Assembly: GCF_022201045.2 (NCBI RefSeq)
Contig: NC_068558.1
Span: 4,927,501 to 4,991,500, forward strand
Source: Citrus sinensis
Lineage: Eukaryota > Streptophyta > Magnoliopsida > Sapindales > Rutaceae
Direction: 5' to 3'
Length of the DNA: 64,000 nucleotides
Of this stretch, positions 48,605 to 60,886 are shown piece by piece; position 1 is the stretch's first letter; each line of letters starts with the position of its first letter. The notes under the pieces are model-generated. The model ran no database searches, had not been told where the DNA came from, and was given only the letters and a program-made list of their open reading frames with translations. Made by a program: the position numbers and the translations under genes.

Positions 48605-50206
48605 TTAAGATGGGCTGGGCAGGCAACTCGAGGAGGGGAATAGGCCCTCTCTTTCAAGGTTCAAACCAGTCAAGGCATTTGCCTTACTAGTATACAACTT
48701 TTTTACATTCGATCTCTGGTCATTCAGTAACTTTACAAGACTTCTCTTAGCATTTGCTCTAAATGGACAATCTGACGCCATGAACCCATCCACCAAGTGC
48801 AAATAAGCCTCCAAGTCATGGCAACATGCAACATCCGCATTTGGCTTCAAATACGGAGACATCTTTGTGTCAACGCGTAGCTCAGTTCCCACGTGAGAAT
48901 ATGCCCACTCACTCTCCTCATTATTTATCACGTTGAGCATCTTTTTGATATTTTCATTTGCCACATCTTCCCCTATAAAGTTTCCTGGCACTCTAGTGAT
49001 GAGATCTTGATTGTTCACAATACGCAATACCTTGACGTTGTTGGCCTTCACACGATTGGCGAATCCTCGATTGCCAACGCGAGGCCCACCGAATGAAAAT
49101 ACAGCAACTGGCGGGACGCTTGGCGCGCATGTGCTTATATCATCCGCTACTAACAGGGACAAGGCAGCGCCGAGGCTGTGGCCTGTCACTGTTATGCTTA
49201 GGGTCTCCCCTTTGTACAACTCCATGAGCCTACGGACTTCTTCCAATACTGATTCAGACAGGCTCGGCACTTGAGCTCCACGTGTGTTGTACAAGCTCAA
49301 GAACCCACTTTCAACTTTTGATTGTTTATCGTGAGGCATGTCAGCCAACTGGGCTCGAAAGTTCTCGGCCCATTCTAGACACGTGGCGGTTCCACGTAAC
49401 GCGATGACTATGTCTCTCCTGCCCATCCGCTGGATCTCTCTCCTGTCGTCGCAGACAGCAACGTAGCCTATCCAACTTGACCGTTGAGTCATCCACCCGA
49501 GATCCGGTGCTACGTCGTCGACCCACTTGGGCAATCCGACTGATGACGTGGCGTAGAGGCTCTTCGTCACCTTGTAAGACCTATCAGACAGAGCCACGTA
49601 TCTGGGTTGGGGAGCTTCATCTGCTGACATGGCCGGGTTTGAATGAAAAGAATGGTAAGCTGCTTGCACAAACTCTCCATATCTCACCACCTCTCGCCGG
49701 AGATTCTCATCGAGCGGGTCAAGTAGCCCGGCCCAATCTTTGCAACCATGATATTCACGCCAACGGGAACCAAGGTTGTTTCTTGGAGAATATTCAGCTG
49801 ACGAAATTGATAACAAGCGCTGAAGCCTGTTCAAGTGTCTTGGTGACATTTCCTCCGCTGCTTTCATTTCAGGCCAAAATCTTTTAAGGCCTTCCAAAAC
49901 CATGCCCTTGTTTTCCGTTGACCCCTTCTTGTGAACCGGTTGCTGCAAGTCCAGTTGACTCGGTTGCGTAAGTGGTTGTTGTTTTTGGAGAATTTTCTCG
50001 AGATTAGATAAATGTAACCTTGTCACTTCATTAGATGAAGAAGTAGTTAGTTTAAGCGTTTGAGTTGATGTAGCAGCAGTGTTAATACTTGCATTAACAG
50101 CTGTTGGGTTTAATCTGGAAGGTTGGCGTTTGAAGCTGGCACGTTTCGCCTGAAAAATGCTGGCGTTTTTTGCCGGAACAGTGGAGCTAATCTGAAGAGA
50201 CTGCAT
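48605..50206 (-). CDS. Plastid phospholipase A1, class Ibeta2 type (DAD1-like lipase)
   Basis: An intronless 533-residue class 3 lipase, numbered from [10 protein letters not shown] at 50206. An in-frame ATG at 50263 would add only [12 protein letters not shown] residues coded by a (GA)n tract, more likely leader. Residues 1-60 are Ser/Thr/Lys-rich and low in acids, like a plastid transit peptide. [20 protein letters not shown] begins the mature core. [11 protein letters not shown] holds the nucleophile (Ser ~344). [11 protein letters not shown] gives the Asp (~401) and [13 protein letters not shown] the His (~463), so the catalytic triad is complete. Sequence and layout match Arabidopsis PLA1-Ibeta2 (At4g16820), a DAD1-like lipase acting on the sn-1 position of plastid lipids. 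A TATA box (50327-50335) lies about 120 bases upstream. Confidence 0.92.
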   Translation of the reverse strand: MQSLQISSTVPAKNASIFQAKRASFKRQPSRLNPTAVNASINTAATSTQTLKLTTSSSNEVTRLHLSNLEKILQKQQPLTQPSQLDLQQPVHKKGSTENKGMVLEGLKRFWPEMKAAEEMSPRHLNRLQRLLSISSAEYSPRNNLGSRWREYHGCKDWAGLLDPLDENLRREVVRYGEFVQAAYHSFHSNPAMSADEAPQPRYVALSDRSYKVTKSLYATSSVGLPKWVDDVAPDLGWMTQRSSWIGYVAVCDDRREIQRMGRRDIVIALRGTATCLEWAENFRAQLADMPHDKQSKVESGFLSLYNTRGAQVPSLSESVLEEVRRLMELYKGETLSITVTGHSLGAALSLLVADDISTCAPSVPPVAVFSFGGPRVGNRGFANRVKANNVKVLRIVNNQDLITRVPGNFIGEDVANENIKKMLNVINNEESEWAYSHVGTELRVDTKMSPYLKPNADVACCHDLEAYLHLVDGFMASDCPFRANAKRSLVKLLNDQRSNVKKLYTSKANALTGLNLEREGLFPSSSCLPSPS

Positions 50207-50223
50207 AGGGAAATTAAGCAATC

Positions 50224-50248
50224 GAGAGAGAGAGAGAGAGAGAGAGAT
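50224..50248. repeat. (GA)n tract just upstream of the phospholipase start
   Basis: Twenty-five bases of alternating G and A, which on the coding strand is a CT repeat in the leader, about 18 bases before the ATG. It may vary in length. Confidence 0.85.
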
Positions 50249-50326
50249 ATTAATAACGGTCAATGAGAGTTATGATGGATGTGAACCTGAAACCAACTAA
50301 GCAAAGCTTGAATAGATCAAGCCCCG

Positions 50327-50335
50327 TATATATAG
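50327..50335 (-). promoter_or_regulatory. TATA box of the phospholipase gene
   Basis: CTATATATA on the minus strand lies about 120 bases before the ATG at 50206. This fits a leader of about 90 bases. Confidence 0.5.
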
Positions 50336-51117
50336 ATTAAGTGATAGCTGTTTGCCCTTTGGGTTTTGCTTTATTTACATTCAGAACCATATTGTTGACA
50401 ATCTGTGAATGGATTAATGAAATTACAAATATTAAATTACGTTATTAATTACCTCATATGAAGGGCATGACTTGTAAAATAGCGTAGGTTGACCATTCCT
50501 GTCAACGCCGCATCTGCGTGGGCGTGTTTGTAGTTTTATTATTATTATTATTATTTCTCATAATTTCCAAAAGGGGTGCTTGTATGTTTTCGCTTCAAGA
50601 AAGGTCGGAGATCTACGTATTTTTAACCTCATACGAAGGGCGTGTCTTCTTGTCTTGTCTCTGTTTCATGTTGAATAGACTAAAATGCCCCTCGACGTTC
50701 ATGTTTTTCCACTGGAATTACAACTCTGCCCATGCTTGTCCTCAAAGAATTGGTTGAACTAATTTTTAGCAGTTCGCAGTATGTAGTTTGACTTTCAACG
50801 AGCAGAGCTATTTGTGTACGGGCGTGAAATGTGAATGCATGGTATTTTATGAATAATCTATCCATCATCTCAAGATCATTGACATGTTCATAAAATATGA
50901 AAACAGTTTTTGAATGTCAATTTTGGTAAGTATTACGTAAGAGCGATTTTTTGTGACGAAAATAAGTTGTCGTTTCTGGTTAAATTTTATGTGATCCATC
51001 GTAAGGTCTTTCATGTTTAAAAATATTTATTATCTCAACAGCTTCCTTGCGTGAAGATGAAAAATTGTTCTCCAAAAATATTGGAATACCGTAAGTATTT
51101 CCAATAACAATTTTCAA

Positions 51118-51860
51118 ACTCCACTACTAGATTTTTCTCCGGGATACATTTGAATTTTGAAATTGCTCTAGTCTAGTCTAAATATAAATCCAAATCTAAA
51201 TTTGCAGCTATTTGGATAATTTCAAGTCTTCGTGCGTCACATCTTTCACGTCAAAAACTTAAACAGTTAGGTTTGGTGATTGTTTCAAAAGCAGCTTTGA
51301 GCAGGCTTCATCAGGTGGAGGGGATAAAATGTTGAATTTCCACAAACACAATAAAAATTTAAAAAAAAAAAACAAAAAAAAAAAGGTTTGATTTTTGAAT
51401 GGGTTTTCTATTTGAAGTACACAATCAAAAAATGAACTAAAGTCAAATTTTTTTGTCAATTGTTTAGTTGAGTACTGGAGTTCACCGACACCTTCTCCCT
51501 GAATGTACATTTTGAGTCTCTGAATTTATTTAGTTGATTTTCTATGTTGGATTCTAATTGTGGGATGATTATGTTGAACTTTGTTTATATTGTACATAAT
51601 CTAAAAAAAGTCAAATATTTCTTTCTTTCTTTTTTATAAATATTTTTAACAAAACTTTTTGACTAGATGTTGGTAAAAGATTGTAACCTTTCTGGCAACA
51701 CAAACGATTTCGTTTCACTTCTTAAAATGGTGTTCACACCTTATTCTCTCTCTTACGCCATTGCATGTTCATCCGTTTTCAGTATTGAAATTGCATGCAC
51801 CGACCGTAGACATTTTCTTCGGTTCGGTCAGAAAGCAAAAGTAGTACTGAATACTTTTGC
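51118..51860. repeat. Copy 1 of a triplicated non-coding block
   Basis: Shares AGATTTTTCTCCGGGA, AGGTTTGGTGATTGTTTCAA and GTTTGATTTTTGAATGGGTT with 54280-54600, and a CACCGACCG-containing segment with all copies. The most diverged of the three. Confidence 0.6.
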
Positions 51861-53332
51861 AATAAATGGATCCTTTTTTTTAAAAAAAAAAAATTATATT
51901 TTCTCTTTTTATTTTATTATTATTATTTTTTAAATGACTGTGTTTTTTTTTTTTTTTATGTTATAACATCAATATTTAATATTTGATGTTGGAACATATA
52001 TGTAACTTTTTAACGTACCAATTATTTTTACATTTTGATAAACACATCATATTCTATTGATGGTATTAATATATCCTTAAACGATGTAGCCTACTTTTGT
52101 TGGATAGCTTTAATCAGACTGGTTGATTTCTTATCATGAAAGTATACGAGGGGTTGAATGCTCAATTTCACGGGGATATGTTTGATTTGGGGAGGGATGG
52201 AATGTAAGTAACAGGTTAAAAGTTCAATTATAAGAGATCACATTTAATTTAGATTAGGTACCTGAACGGAAAAAGATTGACTAAAACCCAAGAAGTATAA
52301 ATGCGTGTTCTCGTTATTGTTGATATTATTATTATTATTAAATAACTGGTAAACATATAAAAAAAGTTAGTGACTAAACTGTCATTCTTTTTAACATAAC
52401 CCAACAATAAAGTCGAAACTTTTGTTTCAACCGGTGGCATCACCACGCCTGTGACAAGCAGAACTATTTTATCTAGGGATATTATCACTGCACCATCTAA
52501 TATTTTTTACCATATCATTTTACCAAGAAATTTTTTTGATAATTACTTTTTTCCACTTAATATTTCAGTTTTTATCATTTTTCCATTAAACCTTTAAAAT
52601 TAACTGAATTTTTAATATAAATTATAGTAAAAGTCTATTTTATTCATAAACTGTAGAGTGTAATTTAACCATGTAAATTAAAAAATATATAAAATTAATT
52701 ATATACAAGAAATAATACTTTTATCAATTGATTGTTTTGCATATTTAAAATAATTAATTAATAAAATTATAAATTTATGCCTTGTGAAATTTCTAAAATA
52801 CTTAATATAATGAAATTCTTAAAATTACCCTATGACATTAGCAATTTATTAATGAAATTAATGATTTAATGGTATAATAATGAAAACCGAAACATTAAGT
52901 GGAAGAAAACAATTATCAGAAAGTTTTGGTGGTAAAATAATACGTTCGAAAACATTTGATGGTAAAATGATAATACCCCTTTTATCTAAATTCATATTTA
53001 ATGCTGAAGCACTACAAGATGTACAATAATCTATTGGAAAAGTTGATGTTAATATTGATTATTATGGACATGCATATGCCATTATAATGTGATCAAAGAT
53101 AATGATCCCTGGAGCACTTGGAAGACTTATTTATCAATCTTAACGTTTCGTCACTCTGCCGCAAAGAACATTGACTACGAGAATATGCAAAGAAGATTAT
53201 GTAATGCGGAATCGGAAACGGGGCCGGAGGTTGTAAAGCATAAGGTTTATTATAATATCTATATTGTGCATTTGGCAGCTTCCATTACAATGTATTGCAT
53301 TGTATTAAAATACTGTTTTTATGCTATTCTAT

Positions 53333-53698
53333 AGTCAGTGGCGAATTTAGAAAAATAATTTATCGGGTGTTAGATTACATAATAGTAAAATTTTAAAACT
53401 AAAACTTTGAATGTATAAAATATTTGTTAATACATTTAGAATTATTTTTAACGTATTTTCAAGAATAAAAAAATGTTTGTGGTGATGACTTATCATTATT
53501 TTTAATTATAGTGTAGGCTTTTATAATTCTAAAAGTTAAAGTTTAAATTTTGTGAGTTTATAAATTTATAGGATCAATTTTAATAGATTTAATGAAGGTT
53601 AATTAGAAATCTTAAATATTTTTCTTTTATTCTTATAGTTTTTTTTTAGCTAGTGGGGGCTATAGTCCCCACTGGTCACATACTGCATGTGCCCCTGC
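53333..53698. mobile_element. MITE-like element with CAGTGGCGAATTTAG end
   Basis: The left end reads CAGTGGCGAATTTAGAAAAA. The right end holds TAGTGGGGGCTATAGTCCCC followed by ACTGG..TGCCCCTGCCT. Similar ends occur in many plant non-autonomous elements. The inner part is AT-rich. Confidence 0.45.
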
Positions 53699-54265
53699 CT
53701 ATATTTAGTTACAATTTGGAGATACATTGCACTAAATTAAAAAGGTGATTAATATCATGAAAGATGTATAAAATAAACCCATAAGGACATAATTTAGGCT
53801 ATATTACATTAGAATACTGATCATATTTTAACTATAATCATTTGGACTTTATTTATTTATTAAACTATAATAAATTTAAATTTTTAAATATTAATTTTTT
53901 TTAGATTTAAATATTTATTAAACTATAATAAATTTAAAATTTTAAATATTAATAAAAATTTGAATTAAAACAATTGTAATAAACCTAAATATTTAATAAA
54001 TGAAAGATAATACATTATTTTACTTTCATTACATAAAATTATTGTAATTATTTTAATTTAAATCCGTTGAAGGTTCTTTAATTTTATTTAATCAGTTATT
54101 GTTTATTAAAATACTAAATCTAAAAATAAATTTAAATTAAACAATTATATTTGACATCAATAAATAAAAATAAGTTTATAATTTAATATTATTTTATAAT
54201 ATAATATAGTATTTTTACTATATAATATTAAATTATAGTTTATTATATTTTCAGCAATGATTTTG

Positions 54266-55310
54266 AAATTTCCCTTATTAGTTCTACCATTAGATTTTTC
54301 TCCGGGAGATATTGGAAAATTGGAATTTGCTTTAGTCTAAAGCTAAATCTATTCTGAAGTAATATATGTGGATAATTTCAAAGGTTAAATGGCTTCATGC
54401 GTGACATCTTTCATGACAAAATCTTTAGCAATTAGGTTTGGTGACTGGTTCAACAGCTACTTCAAGCGAGCTGCTAATAAGATTGGATGTAGCAAAAATT
54501 TTGAACTTTTTAAAATATCTCAATGGTTTGATTTTTGAATGAGTTTACTGTTTGAAGTGCCCAGCAAAAAGCTAAATTAAAGTCAAACAAGTCTCTTTGT
54601 TTTTCTAATGAAAAGCTTTTTGACTTGATGTTTACAAGTAAAAAGTATGTAATCTTTACCTCATCAACAAAGGCCATGTTCTTTGCGACTGTAGAAAAAA
54701 ATTTATAACAATAAAAAAATATATTTAATAAATATATAAAAAAATTTATTATACAAGCGTAAAACTAAATCAACTTATTTTATAACTTACAACAGATAGT
54801 ATTTATCAAATACTTTCAAACTGTAATTCTTAAATTACAAATTTTCCAATTCAAACTCGAGGAAAATTTCTTTTCATATAAACTTCTTGAAAATTAAAAC
54901 GGTGTCCACATATAATTGTTGTCTTACACTATTGCATGCACACCGACCGTTTCTTTGGTGGAAAATTGCCTGAGCGGCATCGGCAGATATCCACCTGTTA
55001 TTTCACGATTGACCTTTACAACAATCTATTTCAAAAATCCATAAATTAATTATATCCACTATGCTAGCAGCGAACTGGCAAGCTTCTTTTCTCTTTCTTT
55101 ATTTTTTTTTAATTTTTTTTTTTATGTTGATCTCCAAGTTTTGTTCTTGACCCCTAATTCATTACATATTTATAACAAAAAATCTGGGAAAATCAATTTT
55201 ACATAATAAATTGAAGGTCAAGAAGTAAAATTCCAGGGATCAAGAGAAAAAAAAACCTTAAAATTTTGAGAATTTTCAATGAAAAACTGATGAGTTCTGT
55301 AGCATAAAAC
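54266..55310. repeat. Copy 2 of the triplicated non-coding block
   Basis: Matches copy 3 for about 800 bases. CTAATGAAAAGCTTTTTGAC at 54605 recurs at 55397. GCACACCGACCGTTTCTTTG recurs as GCGCACCGACCGTTTCTTTG. The end GGTCAAGAAGTAAAATTCCA recurs as GGTTGAGAAGTAAAATTTGA. It contains one copy of the AT-rich MITE-like family at 54685-54860. Confidence 0.75.
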
Positions 55311-55362
55311 GTTACATTGTGACTAGATTGCTATTAGAAGAAGCCTTAGAAAGGGTTAACCC

Positions 55363-56170
55363 ATATAATTAAAGTCAAATAAGTCTCTTTGTTTTTCTAA
55401 TGAAAAGCTTTTTGACTTGATGCTTACAAGTATGTAACCTTTACCTCATCAACAAAGGCCATGTTCAATACATCTATAGAAAAAATTTATAATAGTAAAA
55501 GGAAAATTAATAGTATATAATAAATATAATTTTTAAAATAATAAATTTAACAAAATTAATAAATATATAATAAATTTTTTTTATTATACAAACATAAAAT
55601 TAAATTAACTTAATTTTTAAATTATAATAATTAATATTTATCAAATATTTTCAGACTATAATTCTTAAAATACAATTGTCCCTATTCAATCTCAGCCAAA
55701 ATTTATTTTCATAGAAACTTCTTGAAAATTAAAATGGTGTCCCCATATAATTATTGTCTTACTCACTATTGCATGCGCACCGACCGTTTCTTTGGTGGGA
55801 AAGTGCTTGAGCGGTATAGGCAATTATCAACCTGTCATTTCACGATTGACTTTCTACAAACAACAAAACTCCATAAATTAAGTATTTCCACTATGCGAGT
55901 GGCGAACTGGCAAGCGATTATACGATCAAGATTATTGCTCTCCGCTGTACTCCTCATCCTCAATTTTATTTTCTCTTTGTTTAATTTTTTTTTAATATGT
56001 CGATCTCCAAGTTTTGTTCTTGACCCCTAATTCATTACATATTTATAACAAAAACAAATCTGGGAAAATCAATCATAAATAATAAATTGAAGGTTGAGAA
56101 GTAAAATTTGAAGGATCAAGAAAAATAAAAAAGCTTAAAAATTTGAGAAATTTCAATGAAAAAGCCTTAG
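55363..56170. repeat. Copy 3 of the triplicated non-coding block
   Basis: Head-to-tail with copy 2, offset about 790-840 bases. It contains its own copy of the MITE-like family (55470-55700), showing the element was present before the duplication. Confidence 0.75.
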
Positions 56171-57320
56171 AAAGGTTTATGCACGCGTAAAGGAATTTAC
56201 AGCAACGTGAAAAACAAGATTCGGACATTAATAAATTCATAAGCCACGGTGTCTGCGTTTTCAAGATTCGGCATCTGTTGATCTCCATGATGTGACAAAA
56301 GCAATGGGTGGAAATCTCACACGCACTTTTTTTAGTTCCGTAATGTAATCCATTATGATGTCGCTGCTCATTAGAAATAGAAAACAAACTCGCATGCAAA
56401 AAGCATGTAATTATGTATCACAGCCTTATTACAATATTCAATATCCTCAAATCTCTTTTCCGCGGACTGGATAGATTTCTCCGACCTTTTTTTTTTTTGC
56501 TGATGGCCGAATCATATCACTTATTTTAAAGAGAAAAGCAAAAGTAACCACAAGGTCCACACCACTCTTTTGATATCTCTACGGAAGAACGATGGCCCTA
56601 CCATTATTTATATAACGCGCCTTTTTCACATTTTTATTATTTTATTGCGATATAATATGGTGGTGCAATGGTGGTTTACTTTTAATCCGACGAGTGATCC
56701 TTCAGAGTTGGAAAGGCAGTGGACGGTACCAAATCAGCCAAGCTGACACAATAATGTGCAAAATGATTTTCTTTTTCTAACCTTAATTGTCTTAAGTTTC
56801 ATTCGTATTCTCTCCTTACTTTTTCTTTTAATTTTTCCCCATTAATTTCTCACTGATAATGATAAAAACAATAAAATAATGCCTCTAAACCATTCATAAC
56901 TAATATATAATATACACGTGTCGTAAGATTTTTAAAAAATAAGTAAAAGTAAGACGAGTAAAAGATCAATTTCTTTAATTTGAAGATATAGAAACACTTA
57001 ACGTATGCAAATATGAGTGGTTGATGTTACAATATCTAATATGTCATGCTATATTAATTGTTATTCTTTTCTTTTACTACAAATACTTCATCAAATTTCA
57101 ATAATAACCCTTTCTATCTTCTCATTCACCACCCACGTATCTTCTTCAAAAGTTTAGGGATAAACAAATAAATCGAATAGAGAAAACTGATTTTACAAAT
57201 ATGTATTATTTTTTTTTTAATTGAAAAATATTATCAACTCAGATCTAAAATTTTATACGATAATCATTCAAAGGAAAAAAAAGATAGAGAGGTTAATTAA
57301 TTATTTTGGGTCTTTCAAAT

Positions 57321-57550
57321 AGGGATGGCAATGGGGAGGGGAGGGGAGGGGACCAATCTCCCCATACCCATCCCCGATGTTTTGCATATGTCCCCGTCCC
57401 CTCCCCGTCCCCGTCAAAATTGCTTGAGAGAATCCCCATCCCCTCCCCGAATAATAACAGGGGATCCCCGAGGGTCCCCGGTCCCCGAATAATTAATAGT
57501 CTAATACATTTTTTATTTTCGATTTTAAATTAAAGAAATTGCCATCCCTA
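57321..57550. mobile_element. Short MITE (AGGGATGGCAATGGGG..TTGCCATCCCTA)
   Basis: CTTTCAAAT at 57312-57320 and CTTTCAAAC at 57551-57559 form an 8-9 bp target duplication. Ends AGGGATGGCAAT and ATTGCCATCCCTA are perfectly inverted. The inside is a G-run/C-run rich, internally shortened version of the element at 41939-42959. Confidence 0.85.
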
Positions 57551-57559
57551 CTTTCAAAC

Positions 57560-58146
57560 TATTCTGAAACTGTGAAGGAGACGTGTGAGTAAAGAAGACT
57601 GCAAGAGAAACGTGATCATATAATAAGTGGGGGGGACAGCTCTAAGAGGCATGCGTATCTTCTGGTATACAAAATTATTATCGCTTGGAAAAGCTTTTGG
57701 TATAATTAAAACATTGATGAACACCAAGAGACCAACCCCACAATGTACATGCGTATCTATCTTTCACATCAGAGCTCAGAAATGTGCATGCATATGCCGG
57801 GGACTTGCATTTCTCGGTCACTCCAGTCTTCATTCTTTAGACGTTTTTCCCTCCATTAGATTTCTTTAATTGCTTCAGTCTTCAGTGCTGATCCAACACA
57901 CGCATCAGTCATCACACTGCTAGTAGTTTGACCTTTGAGTTCACTCACTGACATCACCTGTTTTGTTTTAGACTTAAAAGGCAACCATTGCGACTTTTTG
58001 GAACACGGCAAAAACATCGATGTGTATAATACAGAAAATAATGAGCGTTGGACATACCTACTCTTTTTTGAAATAGTTACTGTCCGTTCGGCAATACTGA
58101 ATCCTATAAAATAATACGATTAAATGATAATAAGTTTTACATAAAA
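57560..58146. other. Spacer
   Basis: Mixed composition. A plus-strand open frame at 57627-57869 shows no known family and no exon signals. Nothing else seen. Confidence 0.4.
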
Positions 58147-58340
58147 GGGTGTGTTTGGCACACTGTATTGTATTATGTTATATTGTATTATTTTTATGCT
58201 AGTGTATTGTATTATGCTGTATTACATTAGTATTGTATTATAACAATGTTGTACAATGTTTGATGCTGCACTGTACTGTATTAATTTTTTTGTGATTAAC
58301 TTAAATTATATATTTAAAAAATAATATTTATTAGTACCTA

Positions 58341-59016
58341 GGGGTGGGCACGGTTCGGTTCAGTTCGAAATTAAGTAGAACCGATTTAAATCGGTTATTT
58401 TATAAAAAGAACCGAACTCAATAAGAACCGAACTCAAACGGTTCTTTTCGGATCGGTTCGGTTCGGTTCGGTTTTTTCGGCTCTGGGCCTATTGGGCCTA
58501 TTTTGAATTTTTAATTTTTTAGCCCATTGGGCCTCATGAATGTAATAATTTTTTTCAACAATTAATTTATCCTAATTTTATTACAAATATTAACAATAAA
58601 TACAAAATATTCAAAATACATTTTATCACTAATATCTTACTAACTATTAATAAGATACTCCCAAAATATGAAATATTAAAATTTCAAAATACATAACCAA
58701 ACTCCAATACTCCATCTATATAAACATAATCATAATGTTATAAAGAGAAATAACACATGTTTGATTTGAATAAAATCATGTTTGATTTGAATAAAATTAT
58801 TAACACATGTTTGATTTGAATAAAATAAAAAAATAATTCGGTTTTTCAGTTCGGTTTTTCGGTTAAGCTAAGTGAACCGAATACCGAACCGACATTTCGG
58901 TTTTTTTTACAAATGGTATATTCAGTTTTTTAAAAAATAAAAACCGAACCGAATTAGAAAAAACCGTCTGTTCGGTTCGGTTTTTTTAACACTACGGTTT
59001 TTTTGCCCACCCCTAA
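58341..59016. mobile_element. MITE GGGGTGGGCACGGTTCGG..TTGCCCACCCC nested in the foldback arm
   Basis: TAGTACCTA at 58332-58340 and 59017-59025 is a perfect 9-bp target duplication. The uninterrupted site is present in the other arm of the host element (complement of CTAGGTACTAATAAA at 60734-60748), proving the insertion. The ends are rich in GGTTCGGTTCGG and its complement CCGAACCGAA. Confidence 0.9.
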
Positions 59017-59489
59017 TAGTACCTAGAAAAATACAAAATATGGAAGTCTTAAATTTTAGAAATTTGACATTATTTTTTAGTATAAATATTAAAAAAATAA
59101 TTTTTCCATAAAGATTGAAGCTTATAGCCTTATAATCGACTGCATAACATTTATTTTAAATTAATATTATTTAAATTTATTCATATATAAATATTTTTAT
59201 TAGTTATATTAATTTTTTATATATTAATTACTATAATATAATTAAATAATGTAATATCAAGTTATATTCTTATTTTTATATATTATTTAAGAACTTATTA
59301 ATCAATTTGATATATTAATTATTATATAATTAAATAATACATTATTTAGTAATATTTTTAATATAATAAAAATTAAAATATGAATAATAAATTATTAATT
59401 TATATTAATAATTATGATATAAAAATAAAAGAAAAGAAAAGAAAATATTATATTATATTAAAAAGTTATATTATTTATTATTATTAAAA

Positions 59490-59870
59490 AAAGCAAAAGC
59501 AAAAGTAAAAAAAAAAAAAAGAAGCAGCAAATGCAAAAGCACAAGAGCTAAGAAACTGAGAAATGGAGGAGAAGATGACAAACAAGAAACTGAGAAGAAG
59601 AAGAAGAAACAGAGAAGACGAAAAAGAAGAGGGGAAAAGGAAAAAATAAAAATAAAAGAAAAATGAGAAGAGAGAAACATATATGACGAAGAAGAAGAGG
59701 GGAAAAGGAAAAAAGAAAAGAGAGAAAAACAGAGAAGATGAAGAATAAGAGGGGAAAAGGAAAAAAAATAAAACAAAAAGAGAGAGAGAGTAACAAGGAA
59801 GCCGAAGATGAAGAGAGGAAAAGATAAAAAAGAAAGAGAGAGAAATAGAGAAGACGAAGAAGAAGAAACT
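59490..59870 (+). repeat. ~380-bp polypurine tract
   Basis: Almost only A and G on the plus strand (AGAAGAAGAAGAAACAGAGA, GAAGAGGGGAAAAGG repeated near 59625, 59693 and 59748). The minus strand therefore reads as Ser/Phe/Leu-rich false frames. It sits in the loop of the foldback element. Confidence 0.85.
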
Positions 59871-60886
59871 AATACAGTATAAACCCAAGTTTCACTCGGG
59901 TTTCCATTATGCGGGGTTTCCCGCATTAATTTTTTTTTTAATGCAATACCAGAGAAGTGCCAAACATCGTATTGTCATATTTTAATGCAATGCAGAGCGC
60001 TAATACAGTATAATGCGGCATGCCAAACATGGCCAAAGGGCATATTTGGTTATAGTATTAAGGGGTATTAAAATACTGTTCACATTAAGTTAATATCAAT
60101 ATCATGTTTGGTAAAATTTTGTAAGGGATTAAGGGGTATGCTAATGCAGCAAACTGCCGCATTAGCTAAGCCCGACTAGGAGTCGGGAAAAGCTAATGGG
60201 ACAGTTTGCCGCATTAGCTTTTGTGCTTTTGCATTTGCTGCTTCTTTTTTTTGTTTTTACTTTTGCTTTTGCTTTTTTTAATAATAATAAATAATATAAC
60301 TTTTTAATATAATATAATATAAATTTTATTTTCTTTTATTTTTATATCATAATTATTAATATAAATTAATAATTTATTGTTCATATCTTAATTTTTATTA
60401 TATTAAAAATATTACTAAATAATGTATTATTTAATTATATAATAATTAATATATCAAATTGATTAATAAGTACTTAAATAATATATAAAAATAAGAATAT
60501 AACTTGATATTACATTATTTAATTATATTATAGTAATTAATATATAAAAATTTAATATAACTAATAAAAATATTTATATATGAATAAATTTAAAAAATAT
60601 TAATTTAAAATAAATGTTATATTGTCGATTATAAGGCTATAAGCTTCAATCTTTATGGAAGTTTTTTTTAATATTTATACTAAAAAATAATGTTAAATTT
60701 CTAAAATTCAAGAATTCTATATTTTGTATTTTTCTAGGTACTAATAAATATTACTTTCTAAATATATAATTTAAGTTAATCACAAAAAAATTAATACAGT
60801 ACAGTGTAGCACCAAACATTGTACATTATTATAATACAGTGCTGATACAATATAGCATAATACAATACAGTGTGACAAACGCACCC

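Larger units (their letters stand above)
50400..57310. other. Gene-free region upstream of the phospholipase gene
   Basis: AT-rich, with three homologous non-coding blocks (about 51118-51860, 54266-55310 and 55363-56170) and a MITE-like element at 53333-53698. Open frames are scattered and short. No gene supported. Confidence 0.5.
58147..60886. mobile_element. 2.7-kb foldback element with long inverted arms
   Basis: The left end reads GGGTGTGTTTGGCACACTGT. The right end, reversed, reads GGGTGCGTTTGTCACACTGT. The arms match over ~670-720 bases, excluding the inserted element at 58341-59016. Shared landmarks are TGTACTGTATTAATTTTTTT, TTTATTAGTACCTAG and the innermost GCAAAAGCACAAGAGCTAA with its complement at 60214-60232. 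The loop holds a purine tract and a GTTTGGTTATAG..TGTTTGGTAAAA part. No coding region. A target duplication was not resolved. Confidence 0.8.

Noticed and set aside
50207..50263. Upstream ATG at 50263 as the phospholipase start
   Set aside because: The added residues come from the (GA)n tract and are unlike a transit peptide. [10 protein letters not shown] at 50206 is the better start.
53089..53334. 81-residue plus-strand frame
   Set aside because: No motif, no exon partners, AT-rich setting. It ends at the edge of a MITE-like element.
59471..59926. Minus-strand open frames rich in Ser, Phe and Leu
   Set aside because: They arise from the polypurine tract, where stop codons are scarce. No domain and no complexity.
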